Part shown: positions 52,515-60,746 of the stretch, one piece after another
Layout: every line of letters starts with the position of its first letter
Numbering within the stretch: position 1 is the first letter of the stretch
DNA from: Geminisphaera colitermitum TAV2
GTDB taxonomy: Bacteria; Verrucomicrobiota; Verrucomicrobiia; Opitutales; Opitutaceae
Length of the DNA stretch: 64,000 nt
NCBI RefSeq assembly: GCF_000171235.2
Contig: NZ_ABEA03000019.1
Coordinates: forward strand, 29,809 to 93,808
Direction of reading: 5' to 3'
Translations under genes and position numbers: made by a program
The notes under the pieces: generated by a model
What the model was told of the DNA's origin: nothing
The model's database searches: none
The model's input: the letters and a program-made list of their open reading frames with translations, nothing else

Positions 52515-53939
52515 CTACTTTTTTTCTTCGCGGAGCAATTCGGCGTCGGGACCGATAAATTCGAGTTCACGTTCCAGCGTGAATGCCGCGTCCTCGGGTT
52601 GCACCTGAAGCCGGAAATTGAACTTGCCTGCATAGGCGTCGCGGCTGACTTGCAGGATGAAGGGCTGCACGACCTCGGCGAGTGGGGCGACTTCAATGCC
52701 GCCTTCAAAACCAAACTGCGCCAGTCCCTTGTCCGTGGCGGGCGGGAGCGGATGCGCGGTGACGCGGAATCGAACGGGGACGGTGCTTTTGTTGACGATG
52801 CGCACGAAGTATTGATTGCGCACGGTGTCAGGCGTCACGAAGTAGGGCGCGCCGGTCATGCGGGTAACGGACATGGCTGCCGGGCGGACGGTGGAGAACG
52901 CAAGCGTGGCGGCCATGGCGCCAACGAGAAAAAGTATCGCGTAAATGACTACACGCGGGCGCAGCCAGCGGGTGCGCTGCCCGGCAAGGCCGTTGGTGGA
53001 ATCATAGCGGACGAGGCCGCGCGGACGCTTGAGTTTGTCCATCACCTCGTCGCAGGCGTCCACGCAGGCGGAGCAGGCGATACACTCGATTTGCAGTCCT
53101 TGGCGGATGTCGATGCCGGTGGGGCAGACCTGGACGCAGCGCTGGCAGTCGATGCAGGCTCCGGCGTCTGGTGTTCCGGGACGTCCACGCGGTTCGCCGC
53201 GCTTCGCGTCGTAGCCGATGACAAGCGAGTTGTCGTCGATGAGCACGGATTGAAGGCGTCCATAAGGGCAGATGATGAGGCAGAGCTGTTCGCGGAACCA
53301 GGCGAAGTTGAAATACAGAATGCCGGTGGCGATGGCCACAAATACGAATGATCCCCAATGCGCACCGGGCGCGCGTGTCATCATGGACCAGAGTTGCGGG
53401 AGGGAAACGAAGTAGGCGAGAAAGAGGTGGGCGATGCCGGCGGAGAGGAAAATGAATGTAGTGTGTTTTACGATACGTTTGATGATTTTGGTGTTGGTCC
53501 ACGGCGCGGCGTCGAGACGGCGGCGGTCCACGGCATCGCCTTCGATCCAGCGTTCGACGCGGCGGTAAACGTGTTCGAGAAACACGGTCTGCGGGCAGGC
53601 CCAGCCACACCAGACGCGTCCGAGGATGGCCGTGATGAAGAAGAGCGTGAAGCCGAGTCCGGTGATGCCAAAGAACATCAGCCACGCGTCTTGAAACGCG
53701 AGGGTGCCGCCGAAGAGGTGGAAGCGGCGGGAGGCTACATCAAGGAACACCGCCGGGCTGCCGTTGATGGGTATCCAGGGAAGCGCGAGGTAAAACGCGA
53801 TGAGCAGCCAGCCGGTAATGCGACGCAGGCGGGTGAAGCGTCCGCGCGCATCCGCCGGATGCAGAAACAACCGCGAGCCGTCATCACGAATGGTGGTGAC
53901 GGAATCGCGGTTGGGGCGGATTTTTGGGTCAAAGGTCAA
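52515..53939 (-). CDS. ccoG: Cytochrome c oxidase accessory protein CcoG
   Basis: 474 aa. A membrane ferredoxin-like protein needed for maturing cbb3 oxidase, probably for copper reduction. Membrane segments near 40-60, 85-105, 155-178, 190-210 and 335-355. CGWACPQTVFLEHVY carries the Cys pair of the first membrane loop. Two 4Fe-4S clusters are in CIDCQRCVQVCPTG (about 258-271) and CIACSACVDACDEV. The C-terminal Ig-like domain (about 375-470) is present. It is the last gene of the cco operon, after ccoP by 86 bp. Confidence 0.95.
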   Translation of the reverse strand: MTFDPKIRPNRDSVTTIRDDGSRLFLHPADARGRFTRLRRITGWLLIAFYLALPWIPINGSPAVFLDVASRRFHLFGGTLAFQDAWLMFFGITGLGFTLFFITAILGRVWCGWACPQTVFLEHVYRRVERWIEGDAVDRRRLDAAPWTNTKIIKRIVKHTTFIFLSAGIAHLFLAYFVSLPQLWSMMTRAPGAHWGSFVFVAIATGILYFNFAWFREQLCLIICPYGRLQSVLIDDNSLVIGYDAKRGEPRGRPGTPDAGACIDCQRCVQVCPTGIDIRQGLQIECIACSACVDACDEVMDKLKRPRGLVRYDSTNGLAGQRTRWLRPRVVIYAILFLVGAMAATLAFSTVRPAAMSVTRMTGAPYFVTPDTVRNQYFVRIVNKSTVPVRFRVTAHPLPPATDKGLAQFGFEGGIEVAPLAEVVQPFILQVSRDAYAGKFNFRLQVQPEDAAFTLERELEFIGPDAELLREEKK

Positions 53940-53942
53940 AGG

Positions 53943-54037
53943 AGTAGCGAGTAGCGGGTAGTGAGTAGCGAGTAGTCGGAGTTTTGGCGCGGGGGGGGGG
54001 GAGGATTGGCGGTTCGGGATGCTCGCTACTCGCTACT
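53943..54037. repeat. AGTAGCGAGTAG repeats in both directions, with a G11 tract between
   Basis: AGTAGCGAGTAGCGGGTAG-type words (53943-53975) face TCGCTACTCGCTACTT (54023-54038 region), with G11 at 53991-54001. The second arm overlaps the 3' end of ccoP and supplies its last codons and stop. Confidence 0.75.
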
Positions 54038-54598
54038 TTCCTTGTGATGCGAGAGGATGAAGGCGGCGGCTTCGGCGACTTTTTGCGGGCCGAGCTTGGG
54101 GCCCCAAGCCTCCATGCCTTTTTCAATGACACCGTTGGTGATGGTGTGGACGACTTCGGTGGGTTTGCCGCCGTGCAGCCATTCGTCATCGACGAGGTTG
54201 ACGCCGATGCCGCCTTTGAGGTCGGCACCGTGGCAAGCCACGCAGTTGGTTTTGAAAATGGCTTCGCCGGACTTCACGAAGGCCGGGTTGCGGCTCATCT
54301 GCCAGAGGGCGGCGTCGTCGAGTTGGGCGGCCCCGGAGGAGAGGCGCACGGCCTCGATCTGCTGCATGAGGGCGGTGACGCGCTGGCCGTCGGTCTGCTG
54401 GGAAAAGTGCTGGGTGGCCATCCAGTAAACGATGGCAAACACGATGGCTCCGTAAAAGGTGAGGAGCCACCAGTTGGGGAGGCGTTTGTCATACTCCGCG
54501 ATGCCGTCGTAAACGTGATGGCGAATGGGGCCGTCGAGCTGGCCGGGCGGCGGCGGATCGGAGGAGGGAGGAATCATGGTCGGGTCGTCGTAGGTCAT
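54026..54598 (-). CDS. ccoP: cbb3 oxidase subunit III, CcoP-type, single heme
   Basis: 190 aa. N-terminal cytosolic part, then one membrane helix (NWWLLTFYGAIVFAIVYWMA, about 42-61), linker, and one cytochrome c domain with CVACH (about 119-123) and Met ligand likely in GMEAWGP. Usual CcoP has two CxxCH; only one is present, so the electron path has one heme fewer. The last residues (KESSE) are encoded by an AGTAGCGAGTAG repeat. Between ccoP and ccoQ there is a REP/MITE-like element (54603-54778). Confidence 0.9.
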   Translation of the reverse strand: MTYDDPTMIPPSSDPPPPGQLDGPIRHHVYDGIAEYDKRLPNWWLLTFYGAIVFAIVYWMATQHFSQQTDGQRVTALMQQIEAVRLSSGAAQLDDAALWQMSRNPAFVKSGEAIFKTNCVACHGADLKGGIGVNLVDDEWLHGGKPTEVVHTITNGVIEKGMEAWGPKLGPQKVAEAAAFILSHHKESSE

Positions 54599-54602
54599 TT
54601 AT

Positions 54603-54778
54603 GGTAGGGAGGTCTCTCCGAGACCTCCGCCGGGCGTGGTAAGATGATGCGATACTTGGTGGTGGGTTGAGCGTGGTTGCGGAGGCCTCGGACGGAGCGC
54701 AGCAGCGCGGAGATGGCATCGCCGAAGGCGATGGCCCGAAGGGCTGCCCTCGGCAGAGGGCACAAAGGCCTCCCTACC
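54603..54778. repeat. REP/MITE-like element in the cco operon, copy A
   Basis: It starts GGTAGGGAGGTCTCTCCGAG and ends AAAGGCCTCCCTACC, so the ends are inverted. The inside carries GCGGAGGCCTCGGA and other small palindromes. It matches a second, shorter copy at 60747-60850. Confidence 0.85.
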
Positions 54779-54802
54779 AGGATAAAAATCAAGGTGGGTC
54801 GG

Positions 54803-54961
54803 TCAGTCGTCGTTGAGCGGGAGGTGGGCAAGGTGGTCGGTTTTCTCGCGGGTCATGCGCAGGGCGCGCCAGGTGATGGGCAGGTAAATGGAGAGCGCCG
54901 TGATAAAGGCGATCACGGTGAGCAGGCTGATCCAGTTTTCCAATACAAGGCGGCGAAACAT
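54803..54961 (-). CDS. ccoQ: Small cbb3 oxidase subunit, CcoQ-like
   Basis: 52 aa, ATG 54961 to TGA 54803. One membrane helix near the N-terminus (NWISLLTVIAFITALSIYLP, about 9-28) and a charged C-tail (RMTREKTDHLAHLPLNDD). Size, topology and position between ccoNO and ccoP fit CcoQ/FixQ, which stabilises the complex, though sequence identity to CcoQ is low, as is usual. An 11-nt C run (coding strand) directly precedes the ATG. The gap to ccoNO is 21 bp. Confidence 0.75.
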   Translation of the reverse strand: MFRRLVLENWISLLTVIAFITALSIYLPITWRALRMTREKTDHLAHLPLNDD

Positions 54962-54972
54962 GGGGGGGGGGG
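54962..54972 (-). repeat. C11 tract (coding strand) touching the ccoQ start
   Basis: Eleven G on the + strand end one base before the ccoQ start codon; the mRNA reads CCCCCCCCCCC-AUG with a short A/G-poor leader. Confidence 0.9.
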
Positions 54973-54982
54973 AGGGATTCGT

Positions 54983-57373
54983 TTACGGTATCAGCGGAGC
55001 AGGAGCGGGGGCGGCGTGTTTCACGGGTTCGTAGGAGCCGAGTTTTTGGAGATAGGCGATGAGGGCCACGATCTCACGGTCGGGTTGGGTGTAGAGTCCC
55101 TTTTCCTTGAGGCGGGCGGCGATGGCGGTCTCCTGTTTTTCAACCTGGGCCTGAATTTCGGAGTCGGACCAGTCCGGGAAAGGCACGCCGAGCTGGCGCT
55201 GCACGGCGATCTTGCGCGGGAGGGCGGCGGTGTCGGTCGTCTGCTCGAAGAGCCACGGATAGGCGGGCATGTTGGAGCCGGGCGACATGCGGGGATCGCG
55301 CATGTGGTTAAAATGCCAGTCGTCGGTATATTTGCCGCCGACGCGGGCGAGGTCGGGTCCGGTGCGTTTGGAGCCCCACTGGTAAGGGTGATCGTAGATC
55401 GACTCGCCGAGGCGGGAGTAGTCGTCGTTCACACCGGCGCGTCCGTAGCGCATGATGTCGGGCACGAGGGTTCTTATCATCTGCGAATGGCAGTTGTAGC
55501 AGCCTTCGCGCACGTAGATATCGCGCCCGGCAAGTTCGAGCGGGGTGTAGGGGATTTGCAGGCGGTCCTCGACGTTTTGAGCGCGGTTGGCGATGGCGGC
55601 GGGGATGATCTGGATCATGCCGCCGGCGGCGACGGCGATAAAGGTGAGCACGGTGAAGGGCGTGGCGTGGACGAGGAGCTTGTCATACCAGCCGGCCCAC
55701 TGGCCGCCGCGTGTCTCGAAGTGCATCCAGGCAAGGATCACGCACAGGATGGTGCCGAAGAGGCCGATGAGCTTCAAGAGGTCGCCGCCAAACATCCACA
55801 CGCAGGCAAAGAGCGCGCCGAGGACGGAGAAGATGAAAGGCGGGTTGAGGAACGTACCAGAAATCCCGATACGCCCGCCCGCGGCGGCGGCGGTGGTTTT
55901 GTCCTCGACGAAGACCCTGATCGAACCGTTGACCGGGGCGGCGCGCCAGATGGTGCGACCGATGTTGTAGATGAGCAGGAACCAGCCAATGAGGTAAAGG
56001 CCGCCGCCGATGAGGCGGAAGAGCATCATCCAGCGGATGGCGAGGAGGGTTTCGACGAAATTGGAATGGGCGAGGATCGTGCCGTTGTCCGTGGTGGCGT
56101 TGAGCATGAGGCCCTGCGTAATGCCGCTGGTCCACATGGCGGCGACGTAGAGGAGGATGCCGACCGTCCCGAGCCAGAAGTGAAGGTTGGCGAGAGATTG
56201 GGAGTAGAGGGGCTTGTTCCAGAGGCGCGGAGCGAGCCAATAAAACATGCCGGCGGCCATGAAGCCGTTCCAGCCAAGCGCGCCGGCGTGGACGTGGCCG
56301 ATGATCCAGTCGGTGTAGTGGCCGAGCGCGTTGACGGACTTGATCGAGAGGAGCGGGCCTTCGAAGGTCGCCATGCCGTAGAAGGTGACACCGGCGGCGA
56401 AGAATTTGAGGACAGGATCGGTGCGAAGTTTGTGCCACGCGCCGCGCAGGGTGAGCAGGCCGTTCAACATGCCGCCCCACGAGGGCGCCCAGAGCATGAG
56501 CGAGAAGGTCATGCCGAGCGTCTGGAGCCAGCCGGGGAGCGCGGTGTTGAGCAGATGGTGCGGGCCGGCCCAGATGTAAACGAAGACGAGTGACCAGAAG
56601 TGAATGACGGAAAGTTTATAGCTGTAAACGGGCCGCTCCGCCGCCTTCGGCACGAAGTAGTACATGATGCCGAGGATCGGCGTGGTGAGAAAGAAGGCCA
56701 CGGCGTTGTGCCCGTACCACCATTGCACGAGGCCGTCCTGCACGCCCGCAAAAATCGGGTAGCTGTGCGTCCACGAGGTGGGCAGCGAGAGGTGATTGAC
56801 GATGTAGAGCATCGCCACGGTGATGATCGTCGCGATGTAAAACCAGATGGCGACGTAGAGGCTCGGCTCGTTGCGGCGGGCGAGCGTCCAGAAAAAGTTC
56901 ACCGCAAAGACGACCCAGATGAAGACGACCGCGATGTTGATGGGCCAGATGAGCTCAGCGTATTCCTTGCCACGCGTGAAGCCCATCGGGAGCGTGATCG
57001 CCGCCGCCACGATGATGAGCTGCCAGCCCCACATGTGAATCGCGGAAAGCGCGTCGCTGGCGAGTCGCGCCTTCACAAGGCGCTGCGTGGAATAATAGAT
57101 GCCGGCAAACATCATGTTGCCGACGAAGGCAAAGATCACGGCGTTGGTGTGGAGCGGACGAAGGCGGCCAAATGTGAGATATTGGATACCGTCAGCCTTG
57201 AAGCCGCCAAAGGTGATCCATTCGAGAAACTTGCCATTCATCTGCCAGAAGTTGAGCTGCGAGGCCACGATGACGCCGACAAGCATGCCGACCGCCCCCC
57301 AGATGATGCCGGCCAGCATGAACTGGCGGACGATCTTGTCGTTGTATTCGAGCGTAACAGTGCGTGCGGCCAT
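54983..57373 (-). CDS. ccoNO: cbb3-type cytochrome c oxidase, fused CcoN-CcoO
   Basis: 796 aa from ATG 57373. CcoN (1 to about 490) reduces O2: predicted 12 membrane helices, His75 in LRPLHTNAVI (heme b), His222 in WWYGHNAVAFF and His272/273 in WAGPHHLLNTALPG (CuB), and IIGHVHAGALGWNG (b and b3 ligands). CcoO (about 600-796) has one CxxCH, REGCYNCHSQM, and a likely Met ligand near SPGSNMPAYPW. The fused chain is known from some Bacteroidetes and Verrucomicrobia. Upstream is ccoS; downstream ccoQ, ccoP and ccoG. Confidence 0.95.
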   Translation of the reverse strand: MAARTVTLEYNDKIVRQFMLAGIIWGAVGMLVGVIVASQLNFWQMNGKFLEWITFGGFKADGIQYLTFGRLRPLHTNAVIFAFVGNMMFAGIYYSTQRLVKARLASDALSAIHMWGWQLIIVAAAITLPMGFTRGKEYAELIWPINIAVVFIWVVFAVNFFWTLARRNEPSLYVAIWFYIATIITVAMLYIVNHLSLPTSWTHSYPIFAGVQDGLVQWWYGHNAVAFFLTTPILGIMYYFVPKAAERPVYSYKLSVIHFWSLVFVYIWAGPHHLLNTALPGWLQTLGMTFSLMLWAPSWGGMLNGLLTLRGAWHKLRTDPVLKFFAAGVTFYGMATFEGPLLSIKSVNALGHYTDWIIGHVHAGALGWNGFMAAGMFYWLAPRLWNKPLYSQSLANLHFWLGTVGILLYVAAMWTSGITQGLMLNATTDNGTILAHSNFVETLLAIRWMMLFRLIGGGLYLIGWFLLIYNIGRTIWRAAPVNGSIRVFVEDKTTAAAAGGRIGISGTFLNPPFIFSVLGALFACVWMFGGDLLKLIGLFGTILCVILAWMHFETRGGQWAGWYDKLLVHATPFTVLTFIAVAAGGMIQIIPAAIANRAQNVEDRLQIPYTPLELAGRDIYVREGCYNCHSQMIRTLVPDIMRYGRAGVNDDYSRLGESIYDHPYQWGSKRTGPDLARVGGKYTDDWHFNHMRDPRMSPGSNMPAYPWLFEQTTDTAALPRKIAVQRQLGVPFPDWSDSEIQAQVEKQETAIAARLKEKGLYTQPDREIVALIAYLQKLGSYEPVKHAAPAPAPLIP

Positions 57374-57463
57374 GGTTGTGGTTTTCGGAGTCTGTTGGGT
57401 CAGTCGGTCTCGATCGGGTCGGAACAAAAATCAGCAAGGGTCATGGGGAAGGCAATCCCCGCG

Positions 57464-57874
57464 TCAGTGCGATGGCGGAAACGCCGTGGAGCAAGCACGG
57501 GCGTCGCCCCCGCCCTCCCCCCCTGCCCTCTTGCGACGCTCGCAGGAGTTGCACGAACCATTGCCGCGGCACTCTTCCTTCGCGCCATGCGCGTGCGTGT
57601 GGCCGTGGCCGTGGCCGTGCTCGTGGTCGTGGCTGGCGCAGGAAGTCCGGGGCGGCGGGGCACCGGCTGCGGCCAGGCGGGCGGTGCGCGCAGCAGCGGC
57701 GGCCGCAATGTCGATGACCATGGGCTCCGATGAAGGCTCCTCCTCCGCCAGCGGCAGCAACGATTCGCTTTCCGAACTGCTGAAGCGGCGGCGCGTCTGC
57801 TCCCGCCAGAAAAAAATGATGAAAGTAACGGTCAGACAGAGGCTGATAACCAGCGTGAGCGGGATGACGTTCAT
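57464..57874 (-). CDS. CcoS-like maturation protein with His/Cys-rich tail
   Basis: 136 aa. The N-terminal membrane helix (VIPLTLVISLCLTVTFIIFF, about 3-22) is followed by WREQTRRRFSSSESESLLP and a loop like that of CcoS, which is needed to put cofactors into cbb3 oxidase. The tail is unusual: HDHEHGHGHGHTHAHG (about 82-97) and ECRGNGSCNSCERR. These would bind metals such as Cu or Zn. CcoS proteins are normally 50-70 aa without such a tail. It is the first gene of the oxidase operon, 90 bp before ccoNO. Confidence 0.65.
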   Translation of the reverse strand: MNVIPLTLVISLCLTVTFIIFFWREQTRRRFSSSESESLLPLAEEEPSSEPMVIDIAAAAAARTARLAAAGAPPPRTSCASHDHEHGHGHGHTHAHGAKEECRGNGSCNSCERRKRAGGEGGGDARACSTAFPPSH

Positions 57875-58106
57875 TAATTACGAAAAGCGGTTTTTATAGA
57901 GTCGATGAAGACTGCTTAATGGTAGCGCAATGAAACGCCAGCCTCTCCGCGAGGCTTGGCCGCCCTTGTGCATTTTTTGCTTCTGCTGCGAAGGCCACCC
58001 GGCAAATCCGCCAAACCCTTGCATTGTTTCCCATCGTTCCAAAATCCGCGCAACGCTCGCCAAGTGATGCGAGGCATGGACTCGCGGGATGTGGCACATT
58101 GTCATT

Positions 58107-58580
58107 ATGCACCATACCCTCATCGTGGCACTCCTCGCCCGACGGAATTTCCTGCGTGCCCGCTGGGAGGGGAAATTGCGGGCACTGCCCCCGTCATCGG
58201 CGCTGGCCGAGCCGGATGCGCTGGTGCATCTCATGGGCTGGACCCTCGAACAATTTTATCAGGAACTGCAACCCACCGGACGCCCCCCCCCCCCCCCCGA
58301 TCCAGAATCCCCGCACTGTCCCTGCGGCATCAACCCGCTCATTGCTTATTTCGTGACCGGCGAGGCCGCCGTGCTTGAGGAAATGCTCGACCCGCAAGGC
58401 CGCTGGATCGCGCTCGAACCGGACCAACGCATGGAGGAAATGGCGCGCGCACGCGCGGCCATCCGGCGCGTCGCGGCCAGGGAAATCGAGTCGTTCTGCG
58501 CCGTGTGCCAGCATCGCAAACGCCACGCCTCCGACCGTCGCGCCCACCACGCCCCGCAAGCCGCTCACGCGGGTTTGTGA
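58107..58580 (+). CDS. Conserved-looking hypothetical protein
   Basis: 157 aa from ATG 58107 (the first ATG in-frame is 6 codons upstream). Hydrophilic, with Cys motifs CPCG (about 67) and CAVCQHRKRH near the end, which suggest a metal site. A run of prolines (GRPPPPPDPE) is encoded by C16 (58283-58298). The segment INPLIAYFVTGEAAVLEEML looks like a folded helix pair. I do not recognise the family. It ends 16 nt inside the convergent PocR-AraC gene. Confidence 0.45.
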   Translation: MHHTLIVALLARRNFLRARWEGKLRALPPSSALAEPDALVHLMGWTLEQFYQELQPTGRPPPPPDPESPHCPCGINPLIAYFVTGEAAVLEEMLDPQGRWIALEPDQRMEEMARARAAIRRVAAREIESFCAVCQHRKRHASDRRAHHAPQAAHAGL

Positions 58581-59470
58581 ATGCGGTCGCGGTAACCCGT
58601 GGGAGCTTCGCCGGCGATCTTGCGAAACACGCGGTTGAACTGCGACAAGGACTGGAAACCCACCTCGAACGCCGCCTCGCTGATGCGCTTGTGCGGATTG
58701 AGGAGCAGGTTTTTCACTTTTTCGACACGCACGCGCGCCAGATAGTCGGTGAACGTCATGCCCGTCGCCTTCTTGAACATCTTGCAAAAGTAGAAGGCGC
58801 TCATGTTCACCGCCCGGGCCACCTCGTCGAGTGAGAGATCGTCGGAATGATTTTCCGAAATGAAAGCGCGGGCCCGCGAGATGGTCGGCGACTCGGCGTT
58901 CTCCTCGCGGACGGCAAGCTGGTTGCTCAGCGTTGCCAGATGCTGCGCAAAGATCGTCAACAGGCGCACGATCGACTCATACTGGCGCTTCGTGACGACG
59001 CGCGTCTGGAAATACGCCTCCTCCAGTTTTTTCAGGTCCACGTCGGTGCCCCATTTCAGGATCTGGCGCGTGGTTTTGGCGAATTGCTCCTCATCGGGCT
59101 TGTGGAGCAGGATCTGCCCGGTTTGCAGGAACGCCACCAGGTTTTCCCCCACGCGGATCGGCACGGCGGAGTCGCACAGGCCGGCGAAGCACTTGAGCGT
59201 CTTGGGCTCCATCTGCGCCTGCTCCTCCACCTTGCGCTGCAATTGCAGGCAGGCGGCGCAGGTGTGATTGGACTGCGCCATCAATGCGCAAAACGGATTT
59301 TCGTTGGGATCATCGTGGTGGGGAAGGTCGAACGCCTCGATTGGACGCAGGTTCAACGGCAGGCCGGTGGTATCACGAAAGGCCTGCTCGTAGTCGCGGT
59401 AAATTTGCGACCGTTTGAGCTGATCGACTAGCTCACGACTGCGTTTGACTGGTGTGTCTGTTGAAGACAT
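58565..59470 (-). CDS. AraC-family regulator with PocR sensory domain
   Basis: 301 aa. The PocR domain (about 15-160) has the Cys-rich core NPFCALMAQSNHTCAACLQL and KCFAGLCDSAVPIRVGENLV, in which several Cys may bind a metal or ligand. The AraC HTH (about 200-297) reads LSLDEVARAVNMSAFYFCKM, TFTDYLARVRVEKVKNLLLN and ISEAAFEVGFQSLSQFNRVF. It is divergent from the D-lactate dehydrogenase gene by 113 bp and probably controls it. Confidence 0.9.
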   Translation of the reverse strand: MSSTDTPVKRSRELVDQLKRSQIYRDYEQAFRDTTGLPLNLRPIEAFDLPHHDDPNENPFCALMAQSNHTCAACLQLQRKVEEQAQMEPKTLKCFAGLCDSAVPIRVGENLVAFLQTGQILLHKPDEEQFAKTTRQILKWGTDVDLKKLEEAYFQTRVVTKRQYESIVRLLTIFAQHLATLSNQLAVREENAESPTISRARAFISENHSDDLSLDEVARAVNMSAFYFCKMFKKATGMTFTDYLARVRVEKVKNLLLNPHKRISEAAFEVGFQSLSQFNRVFRKIAGEAPTGYRDRIHKPA

Positions 59471-59583
59471 GAAGGATCAATGCTCGTTTTTTGGCTAAAA
59501 ATGCGCAACAAAATCTGCACATTTGAAGACAAATGCCACGCCATCTGATAGGCAGACCCATGCAACCCTAATACCTCCCGCAC

Positions 59584-60621
59584 GTGAAAATTGCTGTATT
59601 TAGCTCAAAATCGTATGACCGCCGCTTTTTCGACGCGGCCAACACGCTCCACCGCCACCAGTTAAGCTATTTTGAAGCCCGGCTGACGCGCGAGACAGCC
59701 CCCCTTGCCCACGGCTTCGAAGCCGTGTGCGCCTTCGTCAACGACCGGCTCGACTCCGGGGCGCTCGCCCGGCTCAGCGAGGCCGGCGTCAATCTGCTGC
59801 TCCTCCGTTCCGCCGGTTACAACCACGCGGACCTGGAAGCTGCCGCCGACCTGAACATCGTCGTCACGCACGTGCCCAACTACTCCCCCCATTCCGTGGC
59901 CGAGCATGCCGCGGCCCTGATGCTCGCGCTCAACCGGCGCATCCCCCACGCCTTCGTCCGTGTGCGCGAAGGAAATTTTTCCATCGAGGGACTGCTCGGT
60001 TTCGACATGCACGGCAAAACCGCCGGTCTCATCGGGGCCGGACACATCGGCGCGATCACCGGACGCATCTTGCAAGGCTTCGGCTGCAAAGTTCTCGCCT
60101 ACGATCCCGCGCCGTCGGAGCAGGCGGTCGCCGCAAATTTTGAATTTGGCATGCTCGAAGACGTGATCTCGGCCTCGGATATCGTTTCGCTGCATTGCCC
60201 GCTCACCCCCTCCACACGTCATCTGATCGGACGCCTCACGCTGCCGTGGTTCAAGCGCGGCGCGATGCTGATCAACACCAGTCGCGGCGGGCTGATCGAC
60301 ACCCGCGCCGTCATCGAATCACTGGAAAACGGCCTCCTCGGTTCGCTCGGCATCGACGTTTATGAGGACGAGGCGGAAATCTTTTTCGAGGATCACTCCC
60401 GGCAAGGCTTGGGCGACGACGTCTTCTCGCGCCTCATCGCCATGCCCAACGTCCTCGTCACCGGCCACCAGGGATTTTTTACGGAGGAGGCCATGCAGAC
60501 CATCGCTGAAACGAGTCTCAAGGCCGCCACGGATTTTGCCGCCGGCCGGACCTGCGCCCATGTGCTCACGCCCGCCAGCGCCGCCGCCGCCGCCAATGGC
60601 AGCCGTCCCGCCACGGCGTAG
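59584..60621 (+). CDS. ldhA: D-lactate dehydrogenase (D-2-hydroxyacid dehydrogenase)
   Basis: 345 aa from GTG 59584, which gives the family start KIAVFSSKSYDRRFFDAAN. It reduces pyruvate to D-lactate with NADH. NAD motif GLIGAGHIGAITGRIL (about 150-165); substrate text LRSAGYNHADLEAA, VPNYSPHSVAEHAAALMLAL; catalytic Arg in LINTSRGGLIDTRAV, Glu in GIDVYEDEAE and His in VTGHQGFFTEEA. Ser/Ala-rich tail. A fermentative or redox-balancing role is consistent with the neighbouring PocR-AraC regulator. Confidence 0.92.
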   Translation: MKIAVFSSKSYDRRFFDAANTLHRHQLSYFEARLTRETAPLAHGFEAVCAFVNDRLDSGALARLSEAGVNLLLLRSAGYNHADLEAAADLNIVVTHVPNYSPHSVAEHAAALMLALNRRIPHAFVRVREGNFSIEGLLGFDMHGKTAGLIGAGHIGAITGRILQGFGCKVLAYDPAPSEQAVAANFEFGMLEDVISASDIVSLHCPLTPSTRHLIGRLTLPWFKRGAMLINTSRGGLIDTRAVIESLENGLLGSLGIDVYEDEAEIFFEDHSRQGLGDDVFSRLIAMPNVLVTGHQGFFTEEAMQTIAETSLKAATDFAAGRTCAHVLTPASAAAAANGSRPATA

Positions 60622-60746
60622 AGAACAACTACTGGGAGGTTCTAAAAATTGCACAGAAGGTAACGAAGGAAACGAAGACAATCAATTGAAGTGGAATTTT
60701 TGTTTTTTTAGAGCAGTTTCATTTAAACTGTAGCCATTTGATACTT

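Noticed and set aside
54677..56593. 638-codon + strand frame over ccoNO
   Set aside because: Shadow of the oxidase gene; composition rich in Gly/Glu/Asp/Val typical of antisense of membrane proteins.
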